Positions 7,819 through 16,122 of a DNA stretch of 64,000 nt are shown here, one piece after another. The stretch's first letter is position 1. Every line of letters starts with the position of its first letter. This DNA comes from Belnapia mucosa (GTDB taxonomy: Bacteria; Pseudomonadota; Alphaproteobacteria; Acetobacterales; Acetobacteraceae): positions 230,933 through 294,932 of the forward strand of contig NZ_JAEUXJ010000003.1 of the NCBI RefSeq assembly GCF_016775475.1, in the 5' to 3' direction. Below the pieces are notes generated by a model. The model made no database searches. It worked only from the letters and a program-made list of their open reading frames with translations, and was not told where the DNA came from. A program made the position numbers and the translations under genes.

Positions 7819-8894
7819 CCCCGCTCTATCTGGATGCGAATGCGACCGAGCGGCTGCGCCCGGTGGCCCGGGCGGCGGTGATCGCGGCGCTGGAGGCGGG
7901 CGGCAACCCGTCCTCGGTCCATGGCGACGGCCGGGCGGCGCGGCGCCGGCTGGAGGAGGCGCGGGAGAGGGTCGCGGCCCGCTTCGGCGCCCGGCCGGCC
8001 GATACGGTCTTCACCGCCGGCGGGACGGAGGCGAATGCCCTGGCCATCGCCGGCCTCGGCCGCGGCCGGCGGGTGCTGGTCGGCGCCACCGAGCATCCGG
8101 CGGTGCTGGCCGCGGCCGGACCGGCAGCGGAGGTTGTCCCCGTGCTGGCGGATGGCCGGGCCGATCTGGCGGCGCTGGAGCGGATGCTGGCCTCCGGCCC
8201 CCCGGCCCTGCTCTGCCTGATGGCCGCCAACAACGAGACCGGGGTGCTGCACCCGATCGCCGAGGCCGCCGCGCTCTGCCGCGCCCATGGCGCGCTGCTG
8301 CATATGGATGCGGTGCAGGCTGCGGGGCGGGGGCCGCTGCCGGGGGGCGCCGATAGCTGGGCCATCTCCGGCCACAAGCTCGGCGGCCCGCCGGGGGCCG
8401 GGGCCCTGCTGCTGCGGCCGGGGCTCGACCTGCCGGCGCTGATCGCCGGCGGCGGGCAGGAACGCGGCCGGCGCGGCGGGACGGAGCCGCTGCCGGCCAT
8501 CGCCGGCCTCGGCGCCGCCCAGGCGGCACCGGGGGAAGCCGCAAGGCTGGCCGCCCTGCGCGACCGGATCGAGGCCGGGCTGGCCGGCCGCGCGATCATC
8601 GCCGGGGCCGGGGTGCCGCGGCTGCCGAATACCAGCTGCATCATCCTGCCCGGCGTCGCGGCGGAGACGCAGGTGATCGCGCTCGACCTCATGGGCGTCC
8701 GGGTCTCGGCCGGGGCGGCCTGTTCCTCGGGCAAGGTGGCGCGCAGCCCGGTGCTGGCGGCGATGGGGCTCGGCGACCTGGCCGGCTGCGGCATCCGCGT
8801 CTCCCTGCCCTGGGATGCGCCGGAGGATGCGCCGGAGCGATTCCTCGATGCCTGGGCAGCCATGCGAAGCCGGCTCTCCAAAAACGCGGCCTGA
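7815..8894 (+). CDS. Cysteine desulfurase, first of a tandem pair (NifS/IscS-like)
   Basis: A 359-aa PLP enzyme that should convert cysteine to alanine and pass on persulfide sulfur. The PLP lysine is Lys188 (SGHKLGG), the conserved His of the TEHPA motif is His94, and the persulfide cysteine is Cys303 in ACSSGKVARS. It is shorter and more divergent than the neighbouring IscS: it has DANATERLRP where IscS has DNHATTP, and a Gly/Ala-rich middle. The start overlaps the iscR-like stop by 4 bp. It may be a specialised desulfurase for one acceptor rather than the general Fe-S enzyme; that is inference. Confidence 0.88.
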   Translation: MTPLYLDANATERLRPVARAAVIAALEAGGNPSSVHGDGRAARRRLEEARERVAARFGARPADTVFTAGGTEANALAIAGLGRGRRVLVGATEHPAVLAAAGPAAEVVPVLADGRADLAALERMLASGPPALLCLMAANNETGVLHPIAEAAALCRAHGALLHMDAVQAAGRGPLPGGADSWAISGHKLGGPPGAGALLLRPGLDLPALIAGGGQERGRRGGTEPLPAIAGLGAAQAAPGEAARLAALRDRIEAGLAGRAIIAGAGVPRLPNTSCIILPGVAAETQVIALDLMGVRVSAGAACSSGKVARSPVLAAMGLGDLAGCGIRVSLPWDAPEDAPERFLDAWAAMRSRLSKNAA

Positions 8895-8911
8895 GGGGCC
8901 AAACTCAGCGC

Positions 8912-10087
8912 ATGCGCCCGAACCGCCCCGTCTATCTCGACAACCACGCCACCACGCCGGTCGATCCCCGGGTGCTGGCCGCCATGCGCCCCTGGTGGGA
9001 GGAGAATTTCGCCAACCCCCATAGCGTCGAGCACGCCATGGGCCGCGAGGCCGAGGAGGCGGTGGAAGCCGCGCGCACCGAGCTGGCGGAGGTGGTCGGC
9101 GCCGAGCCGCGGGAGATCGTGCTCACCTCCGGCGCCACCGAATCCAACAACCTGGCAATCAAGGGCGCCGCCCGCTTTGCCGCCGGCCAGGGCACGGAGC
9201 GGCGGCGGATCGTGACGCTCGCCACCGAGCATAAATGCGTCCTGGAAAGCGTCCGCGACCTCGCCGCCGAGGGGTTCGAGCCGGTGCTGCTGCCGGTCGG
9301 GCCGGATGGCCTGCTCGACCTCGACCTGCTGCGGCGCGAGGTGGATGAGCGGACCCTGCTGGTCTCGGTCATGGCGGTGAACAACGAGATCGGGGTGGTG
9401 CAGGACCTGGAAGCGATCGGCGGCATCGCCAAGACCGCCGGCGCGCTGTTCCACACCGATGCGGCGCAGGCGGCGGGACGCATTCCGCTCGATGTCGGGG
9501 CGATCGGGGCCGACCTGCTCTCGCTCTCGGGGCACAAGATCTATGGGCCGAAGGGGATCGGCGCGCTCTATGTCCGGCGCCGGCCGCGGGTGCGGCTCGC
9601 GCCGCTGTTTTCCGGCGGCGGGCAGGAACGCGGCTTCCGCTCCGGCACCCTGCCAGCGCCGCTGGTGGTCGGGCTCGGCGAGGCGGCGCGGATCGCGGCG
9701 ACCGAGGCGCTGCTGGATGCCGGCCGCATCGCCGGCCAGCGGGACCGCTTCCTCGAGGCCCTGCGGGCCGAGGTGCCGGAGATCCGGGTGAATGGCAGCC
9801 GGGAGCGGCGGGTCGCGGGCAACCTGAACCTCACCTTCCCCGGCCCGGTCGATGCCCAGGCGATCATGGCGGCGGCGCCGGAAGTCTGCGTCTCCACCGG
9901 CTCGGCCTGTTCCTCGGCCGCGGTCGAGCCCTCCTATGTGCTCCGCGCGCTCGGGATTCCGGAGGCGGAGGCGCGCGCCACCTTGCGGATCGGGATCGGC
10001 CGCTTTACCTCGCCCGCTGATGCGGACCGGGCCGCTGCGGCGCTGGCCGCCGGCTGGCGTCAGGCCATGGCAGGAGCGCGCGGATAG
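8912..10087 (+). CDS. iscS: Cysteine desulfurase IscS-type, second of the pair
   Basis: The 391-aa protein matches group I desulfurases (IscS/NifS). It has DNHATTPVDP at the N terminus, SGATESNNLAIKG, the TEHK catalytic His, the PLP lysine Lys209 in SGHKIYGPKGIGALY, and Cys333 in the flexible loop STGSACSSA. It supplies persulfide sulfur for Fe-S cluster assembly and for tRNA thiolation. It begins 17 bp after the first desulfurase and ends directly at the ferredoxin ATG (TAG then ATG), so it is in the same operon. No scaffold gene (iscU or sufBCD) is present nearby. Confidence 0.93.
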   Translation: MRPNRPVYLDNHATTPVDPRVLAAMRPWWEENFANPHSVEHAMGREAEEAVEAARTELAEVVGAEPREIVLTSGATESNNLAIKGAARFAAGQGTERRRIVTLATEHKCVLESVRDLAAEGFEPVLLPVGPDGLLDLDLLRREVDERTLLVSVMAVNNEIGVVQDLEAIGGIAKTAGALFHTDAAQAAGRIPLDVGAIGADLLSLSGHKIYGPKGIGALYVRRRPRVRLAPLFSGGGQERGFRSGTLPAPLVVGLGEAARIAATEALLDAGRIAGQRDRFLEALRAEVPEIRVNGSRERRVAGNLNLTFPGPVDAQAIMAAAPEVCVSTGSACSSAAVEPSYVLRALGIPEAEARATLRIGIGRFTSPADADRAAAALAAGWRQAMAGARG

Positions 10088-10417
10088 ATGCCCAGGATGA
10101 CCTTCGTCGAGCGTGACGGCACGAAGCGCGAGGTGGATGCGCCGCTCGGCCTTTCGGTCCTTGAGATCGCGCACAAGCATGGCGTCGATATCGAGGGCGC
10201 CTGCGAGGGCTCGCTCGCCTGCTCGACCTGCCATGTGATCGTCGATCCCTCCTGGTTCGGCAAGCTGGCCTCCCCGACCGAGGATGAGGAGGACATGCTC
10301 GACCTCGCCTTCGACCTGCAGGAGACGAGCCGGCTGGGCTGTCAACTCATCATGACCGAGGCGCTGGACGGGCTGGTGGTGAAGCTGCCCTCCGGCACGC
10401 GGAATGCCGGTGGGTAG
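10088..10417 (+). CDS. fdx: [2Fe-2S] ferredoxin, ISC/adrenodoxin type
   Basis: The 109-aa protein has the adrenodoxin-type cluster pattern: Cys39, Cys45, Cys48 ([10 protein letters not shown]) and Cys85 (LGCQL). The fold landmarks [16 protein letters not shown] and VSW-like [10 protein letters not shown] are those of the ISC ferredoxin, which gives electrons during Fe-S cluster assembly. Its ATG directly follows the iscS stop codon. Its last 14 bp overlap the start of the TenA gene, so expression is coupled. Confidence 0.93.
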   Translation: MPRMTFVERDGTKREVDAPLGLSVLEIAHKHGVDIEGACEGSLACSTCHVIVDPSWFGKLASPTEDEEDMLDLAFDLQETSRLGCQLIMTEALDGLVVKLPSGTRNAGG

Positions 10418-11102
10418 GGATCCGGGTGATTTCGGGGCCGAGGGCGGGCTGTTCCGGCAGCTCCGCGCCGCCTCGGCCGGGGCCTGGGAGGCCTATGTCT
10501 GGCACCCCTTCGTGCAGGGGCTCACGGATGGCACGCTGCCGCTGCCGGCCTTCCGCCACTACCTGATCCAGGACTACCTCTTCCTGATCCATTTCGCCCG
10601 GGCCGAGGCGCTGGCCGTCTTCAAGGCGGAGAGCCTGGCGGCGATGCGGGAGAAGGCGGCGGCCATCACCGCCATCCTGGCCGAGACCGAGCTGCATCTC
10701 CGCTACTGCGCCGAGTGGGGCCTGGACGAGGCGGCGGTGCGGGCGGTGCCCGAGACGGCCGAGACCGTCAGCTATACCCGCTATGTGATCGATCGTGGCC
10801 TCGCCGGCGACATCCTCGACCTGGAGGTGGCGCTGGCGCCCTGCACGGTCGGTTATGGCGAGGTGGCGCGGCGAATCCTGGCCGACCCGCGGCGGCGCGC
10901 CGCGGGCAATCCCTATCAGAGCTGGATCGATATGTACGCCTCGGCCGATTATCAGGCGCTGGCCCGCGGCGCCGCGGCGCGGATCGACGCGCTGGGCGAG
11001 AGCCATGGCGGGACGGCGCGGCTGGCCTCGCTCTCCGCCACCTTCGGGGAGGCGGCGCGGCTGGAGGCCGCCTTCTGGCAGCAGGGTCTGGACGCCGCCT
11101 GA
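10404..11102 (+). CDS. tenA: TenA/thiaminase II-family protein
   Basis: The 232-aa all-helical protein matches Ten[41 protein letters not shown], and the active-site cysteine Cys147 in [13 protein letters not shown], followed by [10 protein letters not shown]. TenA hydrolyses aminopyrimidine thiamine-breakdown products for salvage, or in some clades has other roles. The chosen ATG overlaps the ferredoxin end by 14 bp; a later in-frame start near GLFRQLRAA is possible because the site in front of this ATG is weak. Its stop overlaps the mnmA start (TGATG). Its place between a ferredoxin and a tRNA thiolase is unusual. Confidence 0.88.
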   Translation: MPVGRDPGDFGAEGGLFRQLRAASAGAWEAYVWHPFVQGLTDGTLPLPAFRHYLIQDYLFLIHFARAEALAVFKAESLAAMREKAAAITAILAETELHLRYCAEWGLDEAAVRAVPETAETVSYTRYVIDRGLAGDILDLEVALAPCTVGYGEVARRILADPRRRAAGNPYQSWIDMYASADYQALARGAAARIDALGESHGGTARLASLSATFGEAARLEAAFWQQGLDAA

Positions 11103-12178
11103 TGCGCATCCTGGTAGCCATGTCGGGCGGCGTCGACAGCAGCGTGGTCGCCGGCCTCCTCAAGGAGGAGGGGCATGAGGTGATCGGCGCCACCCTCCAG
11201 CTCTACGACCATGGCGCGGCGACCAGCCGCAAGGGATCCTGCTGCGCCGGGCAGGACATCCATGATGCCCGCCGCGTCGCCGATACGCTCGACATCCCGC
11301 ATTACGTGCTGGACCGCGAGAGCCGCTTCCGCGACGCCGTGGTCCAGGATTTCGCCGACAGCTATGCCCGCGGCGAGACGCCGATCCCCTGCGTCCGCTG
11401 CAACCAGACGGTGAAGTTCGAGGATCTGGTCGGCCTGGCCCGCGACCTGGGCGCCGAGGCGCTGGCGACCGGCCACTACGCCCGCCGCGTCGAGGGCGCT
11501 GGCGGCGCGGAGCTGCACCGGGCCGCCGATCCGGCGCGGGACCAGAGCTACTTCCTGTTTGCCACCACGCGGGAGCAGCTGGAATTCTGCCGCTTCCCGC
11601 TGGGCGGGATGGCGGACAAGGCGGCGGTGCGGGCGGCGGCGGCGCGGCTCGGCCTTTCGGTCGCCGAGAAGCCGGACAGCCAGGATATCTGCTTCGTGCC
11701 CGAGGGCCGCTATTCCGATGTGGTGGCGAAGTTCCGCCCCGATGCCGCCGAGCCGGGCGAGATCGTCCATCTCGATGGCCGGGTGCTCGGCCGCCATGCC
11801 GGCATTGCCCGCTACACGGTCGGCCAGGGGCGCGGCCTCGGCCAGGCCTCGCGCGATGGGGACCAGCCGCTCTATGTCGCGGCGGTGGATGCCGGGCGGC
11901 GGCGGGTGGTGGTCGGGCCGCGCACCGCCCTGCCCCAGGCGGAGATCGCGGTGGAGGCGGTAAACTGGCTGGACGCCCCGTCGGCGGTGCCCCGCCCCTG
12001 CCAGGTGAAGCTCCGCGCGCGGGAGGCACCGCAGCCGGCCCTGGCCGAATGGGATGCGGCGAGCGGCCAGCTCCGCATCCGACCGGAGGCGCCGGCCATT
12101 GCCGCGCCGGGCCAGGCCTGCGTTCTCTATGACGGGGACCGGGTGCTGGGCGGCGGCTTCATCCGGAGGGCGGCATGA
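11102..12178 (+). CDS. mnmA: tRNA-specific 2-thiouridylase MnmA
   Basis: The 358-aa ATP-dependent enzyme forms 2-thiouridine at wobble position 34 of tRNAs for Glu, Gln and Lys. It has the PP-loop SGGVDSS at residues 8-14, a [16 protein letters not shown] block, the nucleophile region [13 protein letters not shown] with Cys97 and Cys100, LATGHYAR, and the second catalytic Cys197 in DSQDICFVP. The CxxC form, where E. coli has DxxC, could hold an Fe-S cluster together with Cys197. The sulfur donor is probably the desulfurase encoded just upstream. It is coupled by overlaps to tenA (TGATG) and to the next small gene (ATGA). Confidence 0.95.
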   Translation: MRILVAMSGGVDSSVVAGLLKEEGHEVIGATLQLYDHGAATSRKGSCCAGQDIHDARRVADTLDIPHYVLDRESRFRDAVVQDFADSYARGETPIPCVRCNQTVKFEDLVGLARDLGAEALATGHYARRVEGAGGAELHRAADPARDQSYFLFATTREQLEFCRFPLGGMADKAAVRAAAARLGLSVAEKPDSQDICFVPEGRYSDVVAKFRPDAAEPGEIVHLDGRVLGRHAGIARYTVGQGRGLGQASRDGDQPLYVAAVDAGRRRVVVGPRTALPQAEIAVEAVNWLDAPSAVPRPCQVKLRAREAPQPALAEWDAASGQLRIRPEAPAIAAPGQACVLYDGDRVLGGGFIRRAA

Positions 12179-12516
12179 AGCGCGGACGGACGCCGCGCGG
12201 CGGCGGCAAGCGCGAGGCCCGCCGCGCCGCACAGCCCGAGGCGGGCGAGCTGACTTCGCTGCGCGCGGCCCTGGCCGCGGCGGAAGCCAAGATTCGCCGG
12301 ATGGAGGATGAGGGGCTGGACGCCTTCGCCCGGCGCCGGATCGCGGAGCTTGAGGCCGGCCAGCTGGTGGCGCGCGGCCAGGCGGTGGAAGCGGCGGTGG
12401 CCAAGTCCCGCGCCGAGGGCGAGCTGCAGGCGCTGCGCAATGCCATCGGCAAGGCACCAGGCTTGAATGGCTGGCTGCTGCGGCGGGCGATGCGGCGGAT
12501 GGGGGGTGGTACCTGA
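12175..12516 (+). CDS. Small coiled-coil hypothetical protein
   Basis: I do not recognise this 113-aa protein. It has a basic, disordered N terminus ([18 protein letters not shown]), a helical heptad-rich middle (about residues 27-90) likely to form a coiled coil, and a basic tail [13 protein letters not shown]. It begins inside the mnmA stop (ATGA) and so is probably translated with mnmA. Its last 10 bp overlap the 3' end of the convergent tRNA gene. The basic tail and proximity to mnmA would fit RNA binding, but that is a guess. Confidence 0.65.
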   Translation: MKRGRTPRGGGKREARRAAQPEAGELTSLRAALAAAEAKIRRMEDEGLDAFARRRIAELEAGQLVARGQAVEAAVAKSRAEGELQALRNAIGKAPGLNGWLLRRAMRRMGGGT

Positions 12517-12583
12517 GGCCGGACTTGAACCGGCGACCCCGGCATTATGAGTGCCGTGCTCTAACCAGCTGAGCTACCCAGGC
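12507..12583 (-). tRNA. tRNA with CAT anticodon (probably elongator tRNA-Met)
   Basis: The 77-nt leftward gene folds as a complete cloverleaf with an encoded CCA. The acceptor stem pairs GCCTGGG with CTCAGGT (two G-U wobbles), the D-arm is GCTCAGCTGGTTAGAGC, the anticodon stem is CGGCA/TGCCG around CTCATAA, and the T-arm is GCCGG-TTCAAGT-CCGGC. The anticodon is CAT. It lacks the GGG/CCC anticodon stem of initiator tRNA, leaving elongator Met or the lysidine-modified Ile2; I favour Met but cannot exclude Ile2. Confidence 0.9.
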
Positions 12584-12700
12584 GCGGCCGGCGATATGGC
12601 GCTTTTCCGCGCCGGATGCAAGCCGGAACCTGCCGGCGCAACTGCCCCCTCTTCGGTGCCCCTGTGGTGTCCGCCCGCCAGACGTTCTATAGGCCCGCCC

Positions 12701-13558
12701 ATGCTGGATGGATCCGGACTACCCCAGGCGATGCCCGCAACGACCTATATCTTCGATGCGGCGGAGCCGCGGCGCCGGGACCGGGCGCTGGCCGATCTCG
12801 ACTCCGGCCTGCGCCACTGGCGGCTGCCGGTGGCGCTGGCCGCGCTCGATATCCGCAACCGCTATCGCGGCTCGGTGCTCGGCCCCTTCTGGATGACGCT
12901 CTCGACCGCGGTGATGGTGGCCGGCCTCGGGCTGCTCTATTCCTCGCTCTTCAAGATGTCGCTGGTCGAATACCTGCCCTTCCTGGCGGTCAGCCTCATC
13001 ATCTGGAACACCATCAACCAGGTGGTCGCGGATGCCTGCACCAGCCTGACCAGTTCCGAGGGCATCATCCGTCAGCTGCCCCTGCCCTACTCGGTGCATG
13101 TGCTGCGCTGCGTCTGGCGCAATGCGGTCATCGCCGCGCATAGCCTGCCCATCATCCTGGTGGTCTTCGCCGCGACCGGCGTCTGGCCGGGCTGGGGCGG
13201 GCTGCTGGCGATCCCCGGCCTGGCACTGCTCGGGGTGAATGCCTGCGCGCTGGCGCTCTTCCTCGGCATGCTCTGCGCCCGGTTCCGCGACATCCCGCCG
13301 ATCGTCGGCAGCGTGATGCAGCTCGCCTTCTTCCTCTCGCCGGTGCTGTGGCGGCCGGAGCTGCTGCACGGCACGGCCCGCGCCTTCCTGCCGCTGAACC
13401 CCTTCTACGTGGTGATGGAGACGATCCGCGGCCCGCTGGTCGAGGGCGGGGCACCCGCCATCGTCTGGGTCTCGGCGATTGTCTACACCGCGCTCGCCGC
13501 GGCCCTCGCCTTCGTCTTCTTCGTCCGCTTCCGCGGCCGCATCGCCTTCTGGGTCTGA
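12701..13558 (+). CDS. ABC-2 type polysaccharide export permease
   Basis: The roughly 285-aa protein has six hydrophobic helices and the ABC-2 membrane signature of KpsM/Wzm/TagG-type exporters: DIRNRYRGSVLGPFWMTLS near the N terminus, IRQLPLPYSVHVLR, CARFRDIPPIVGSVMQLAFFLSPVLW, and LPLNPFYVVMETIRGPL. It forms the inner-membrane channel for export of an undecaprenyl-linked or lipid-linked polysaccharide with the ATPase encoded 3 bp downstream. The start is uncertain: ATG 12701 or ATG 12731; both have weak ribosome sites, and an extended -10-like TATAGG sits at 12688. A longer reading would run through the tRNA gene and is rejected. Confidence 0.88.
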   Translation: MLDGSGLPQAMPATTYIFDAAEPRRRDRALADLDSGLRHWRLPVALAALDIRNRYRGSVLGPFWMTLSTAVMVAGLGLLYSSLFKMSLVEYLPFLAVSLIIWNTINQVVADACTSLTSSEGIIRQLPLPYSVHVLRCVWRNAVIAAHSLPIILVVFAATGVWPGWGGLLAIPGLALLGVNACALALFLGMLCARFRDIPPIVGSVMQLAFFLSPVLWRPELLHGTARAFLPLNPFYVVMETIRGPLVEGGAPAIVWVSAIVYTALAAALAFVFFVRFRGRIAFWV

Positions 13559-13561
13559 GCC

Positions 13562-14293
13562 ATGCCGCATATCCATGCCAGCGGGCTGGCCATCGAATTC
13601 CCGCTCTATCACCTCGGCGCGCGGTCCCTGAAGAAGCGCATCCTGGCCAATTCCCCGCTGCGCCTGCGCGAGGACGAGGCGAGCCGCATCGTCGTGCAGG
13701 CGCTGCGCGGGCTCGACTTCCGGATCGGCGCCGGGGAACGGGTGGCCCTGATCGGCCATAATGGCGCCGGCAAGACCACGCTGCTGCGGACCCTGGCCGG
13801 GGTCTACGAACCGGTGGCCGGCCGGCTGGAGGTCTCGGGCAGCATCGGCGCCCTGATCGACCCGAGCGCCGGAATGGACCCGAATGCCACGGGGCGGGAG
13901 AACATCGTGCTGCGCGGCCTGTTCCGCGGCCTGACCGAGGCCGAGAGCACCGGCCTCGCCGAGGAGATCGGCGCCTTCTCGGGCCTCGCGGAATTCCTCG
14001 ACGTGCCGGTGCGAACCTATTCCGCCGGCATGTCGGTCCGGCTGTCCTTCGCCACCGCGACCATCATGGACCCCGAGGTCCTGCTGATGGACGAGTGGTT
14101 CATGGCCGGCGATGCCGACTTCATGGAGAAGGCGCGGGCCAAGCTCGAGACCCTGGTGACCAAGGCCGACATCCTGGTGCTGGCGACGCATGACATGGCC
14201 ATCGTCCGGCAATGGTGCAGCCGCGTCATCCGGCTGGAGGCCGGCACCATCGTCGCGGATGGCACGGTCGAGCAGGTGCTGGGGCCAGCCTGA
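13562..14293 (+). CDS. ABC polysaccharide exporter ATP-binding protein (KpsT/Wzt-like)
   Basis: The 243-aa ATPase has Walker A GHNGAGKT at residues 65-72, signature YSAGMSVRLSFA, Walker B VLLMDEW and the switch His in LATHDM. The long N-terminal extension before Walker A (HASGLAIEFPLYHLGARSLKK) and the YSAGMSVR signature are typical of KpsT/Wzt exporters of capsule or O-antigen. It lacks a C-terminal carbohydrate-binding domain. It follows the permease by 3 bp and works with it. Confidence 0.93.
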   Translation: MPHIHASGLAIEFPLYHLGARSLKKRILANSPLRLREDEASRIVVQALRGLDFRIGAGERVALIGHNGAGKTTLLRTLAGVYEPVAGRLEVSGSIGALIDPSAGMDPNATGRENIVLRGLFRGLTEAESTGLAEEIGAFSGLAEFLDVPVRTYSAGMSVRLSFATATIMDPEVLLMDEWFMAGDADFMEKARAKLETLVTKADILVLATHDMAIVRQWCSRVIRLEAGTIVADGTVEQVLGPA

Positions 14294-14305
14294 ACGGCCG
14301 GTCGG

Positions 14306-16021
14306 TCAGCCCCCCGCCTTCCAGGGCCGGTGCCGCGGCGGCCGCGCCGCCAGCACCGGGACAGGCCGGTCGAATTCGAGATTGGGATTGGCGAAGGGAT
14401 CCCGCCGCAGCCGGTCCCCCCAGCGCTGCTGCATATGCGCGATCTCCGTGGCGAAGCGCCGCAGCTTGTCGCCCGACAGGTCATCCCCGCGCGAGGCCGA
14501 TTCGCGGTGATAGAGCTCGGCATGGGGGGTCCAGAGGATGCGCTGCCCGGCTTCGCGGAGGCGGAGGCAGAGATCGATGTCGTTGAAGGCGACCCGCAGC
14601 GCCGCCGCATCCAGCCCGCCCAGGGCGAGGTAATCCGCCCGCCGCAGGGCCAGGCAGGCGCCGGTCACGGCCACGACCTCGCGCACCAGCACCAGCGAGC
14701 CATGATGGCCGGTGGCGCCGGGCGCGGCCCCGGGCAGGTAGTGGCCGATGGTCCCGCCCGGGCCGAAGACCACGCCGCCATGCTGCAGCGTGCCATCGGC
14801 ATAGAGCAGCTTCGCCCCGACCGCGCCGACCCCCGGCCGCAGCAGGAGCGAGACCATCTCCCGCAGCCAGCCGGGGCCGATCACCTCGATATCGTTGTTC
14901 AGCAGCAGCAGCACCTCGCCGCGTGCCTCGGCGGCGGCCTGGTTGTTGAGGGCGGAGTAGTTGAAGGGTCCGGGCGCCGGCAGGATGCGGACCCGCGCAT
15001 CCTGCCGCAGCCGCTCGAACAGGGCGAAGGTCTCCGGCGTCTCGCTGCCGTTGTCGAGGATGAGGATCTCGAGCGCCGGATAATCGGTGCGCTCCAGCAG
15101 GCCGGAGAGGCAGGCGGCGAGCATCGCGGCGCCGTCGCGGGTCGGGATGATGACCGAGACCAGGGGCGCCGGCTCAGGCAGGGTCAGGCGTTGGGGAGCG
15201 GTGCCGGCCGCCTGGCGCCGGTGGCAGAGAATCTGCGGGATGTGCCGGATGCGGGCCGGGCCGCAGGCGGTGGCGACGCGCCGGGCGAGGTCGTGGTCCT
15301 GGCCGCCACAGTCCAGCGCCAGCTCCCGCCGGACGATGCCCAAATGCGCGACATAGTCCTGCTGCCGCAGCAGGTCGGGATCGAAATCCGGCTTGAACCA
15401 GGGATCGCAGCGCCGGCCCGCCGCATCGAGCCTGTCCTCATCGGCATAGATCAGCGCCGCCTCGGGATGCGCCGCCAGCTCCACCGCGACGGCGTAGAGG
15501 GCCTGTTCGGCGAGCATGGCGTCAGGCTCGACCAGGGCGAGGAATTCGCCCCGCGCCAGGGCCAGCGCCGCCTGCCCGGCCGGACGGATGCGGCTATCGG
15601 CGGCAGCCTCCTCCGCGACGACCCGCGCGGCGGCGGCGTCGCCGGCGATGCAGAGCTCCCAATGCGGGTAGAGCTGGCCGCGGAGCGAGGCGATCGCCGC
15701 CCGCAGCCCTGCGTCCGGCGCGCCCTGGGCCACCATCACCACGGAGATCAGCGGCCGTGCCGGCAGGGCGGCGATATGGGCGGCGATCGCCGCCCGGTCG
15801 GCGGCCGTCAGCGGCGGATCATGCCGCACGATCCAGGCCCGGTAGGTCGCCGGATCCTCAGGGCTGCCGGCCATGCCGCGATTCGAGGCGGGCAGGACCC
15901 GCAGGGCCCGCCGCACTGCCGCGCCGAGGCGGAGGCGCAGCGGCAGGGCCGAGCCCGGCAGCCTGTCCCACAACCAGCGCCAGGCGCGCCGCCATGCGGC
16001 AACGGATAATGATGCTGGCAC
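14306..16021 (-). CDS. Two-domain family 2 glycosyltransferase
   Basis: The 571-aa protein carries two GT2 (GT-A) modules. The first (about residues 90-250) begins PLISVVMVAQGA and has the LIYADEDRLD block; the second (about 288-510) begins PLVSVIIPTRDGA and has LLLNNDIEVI and a RRADYLALGGLD acceptor region. The LIYADEDRLD/WFKPDF pattern resembles rhamnosyl- or related transferases acting on O-polysaccharide. Translation appears to start at GTG. It lies convergent to the exporter genes (12-bp gap) and divergent from the RgpF-like gene, so it belongs to the same surface glycan cassette. Confidence 0.9.
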   Translation of the reverse strand: MPASLSVAAWRRAWRWLWDRLPGSALPLRLRLGAAVRRALRVLPASNRGMAGSPEDPATYRAWIVRHDPPLTAADRAAIAAHIAALPARPLISVVMVAQGAPDAGLRAAIASLRGQLYPHWELCIAGDAAAARVVAEEAAADSRIRPAGQAALALARGEFLALVEPDAMLAEQALYAVAVELAAHPEAALIYADEDRLDAAGRRCDPWFKPDFDPDLLRQQDYVAHLGIVRRELALDCGGQDHDLARRVATACGPARIRHIPQILCHRRQAAGTAPQRLTLPEPAPLVSVIIPTRDGAAMLAACLSGLLERTDYPALEILILDNGSETPETFALFERLRQDARVRILPAPGPFNYSALNNQAAAEARGEVLLLLNNDIEVIGPGWLREMVSLLLRPGVGAVGAKLLYADGTLQHGGVVFGPGGTIGHYLPGAAPGATGHHGSLVLVREVVAVTGACLALRRADYLALGGLDAAALRVAFNDIDLCLRLREAGQRILWTPHAELYHRESASRGDDLSGDKLRRFATEIAHMQQRWGDRLRRDPFANPNLEFDRPVPVLAARPPRHRPWKAGG

Positions 16022-16122
16022 GGTCGGTCCTTGGCGCTGCGGGCTGGCCCCTTCTTGGCATCGGGCCCGGTTGCGACCAAGACGTCACGCGCCTGCCCAC
16101 TGCTGGGATCAACGCCTCGGCC

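Noticed and set aside
7826..10345. 839-codon minus-strand frame over the cysteine desulfurases and ferredoxin
   Set aside because: It is antisense to well-supported genes and its translation has low-complexity Arg/Ala/Gly composition typical of high-GC shadow frames.
12719..14212. Long minus-strand frame across the ABC exporter genes
   Set aside because: It is antisense to clear permease and ATPase genes, with His/Gln/Asp-rich composition and no recognisable domain.
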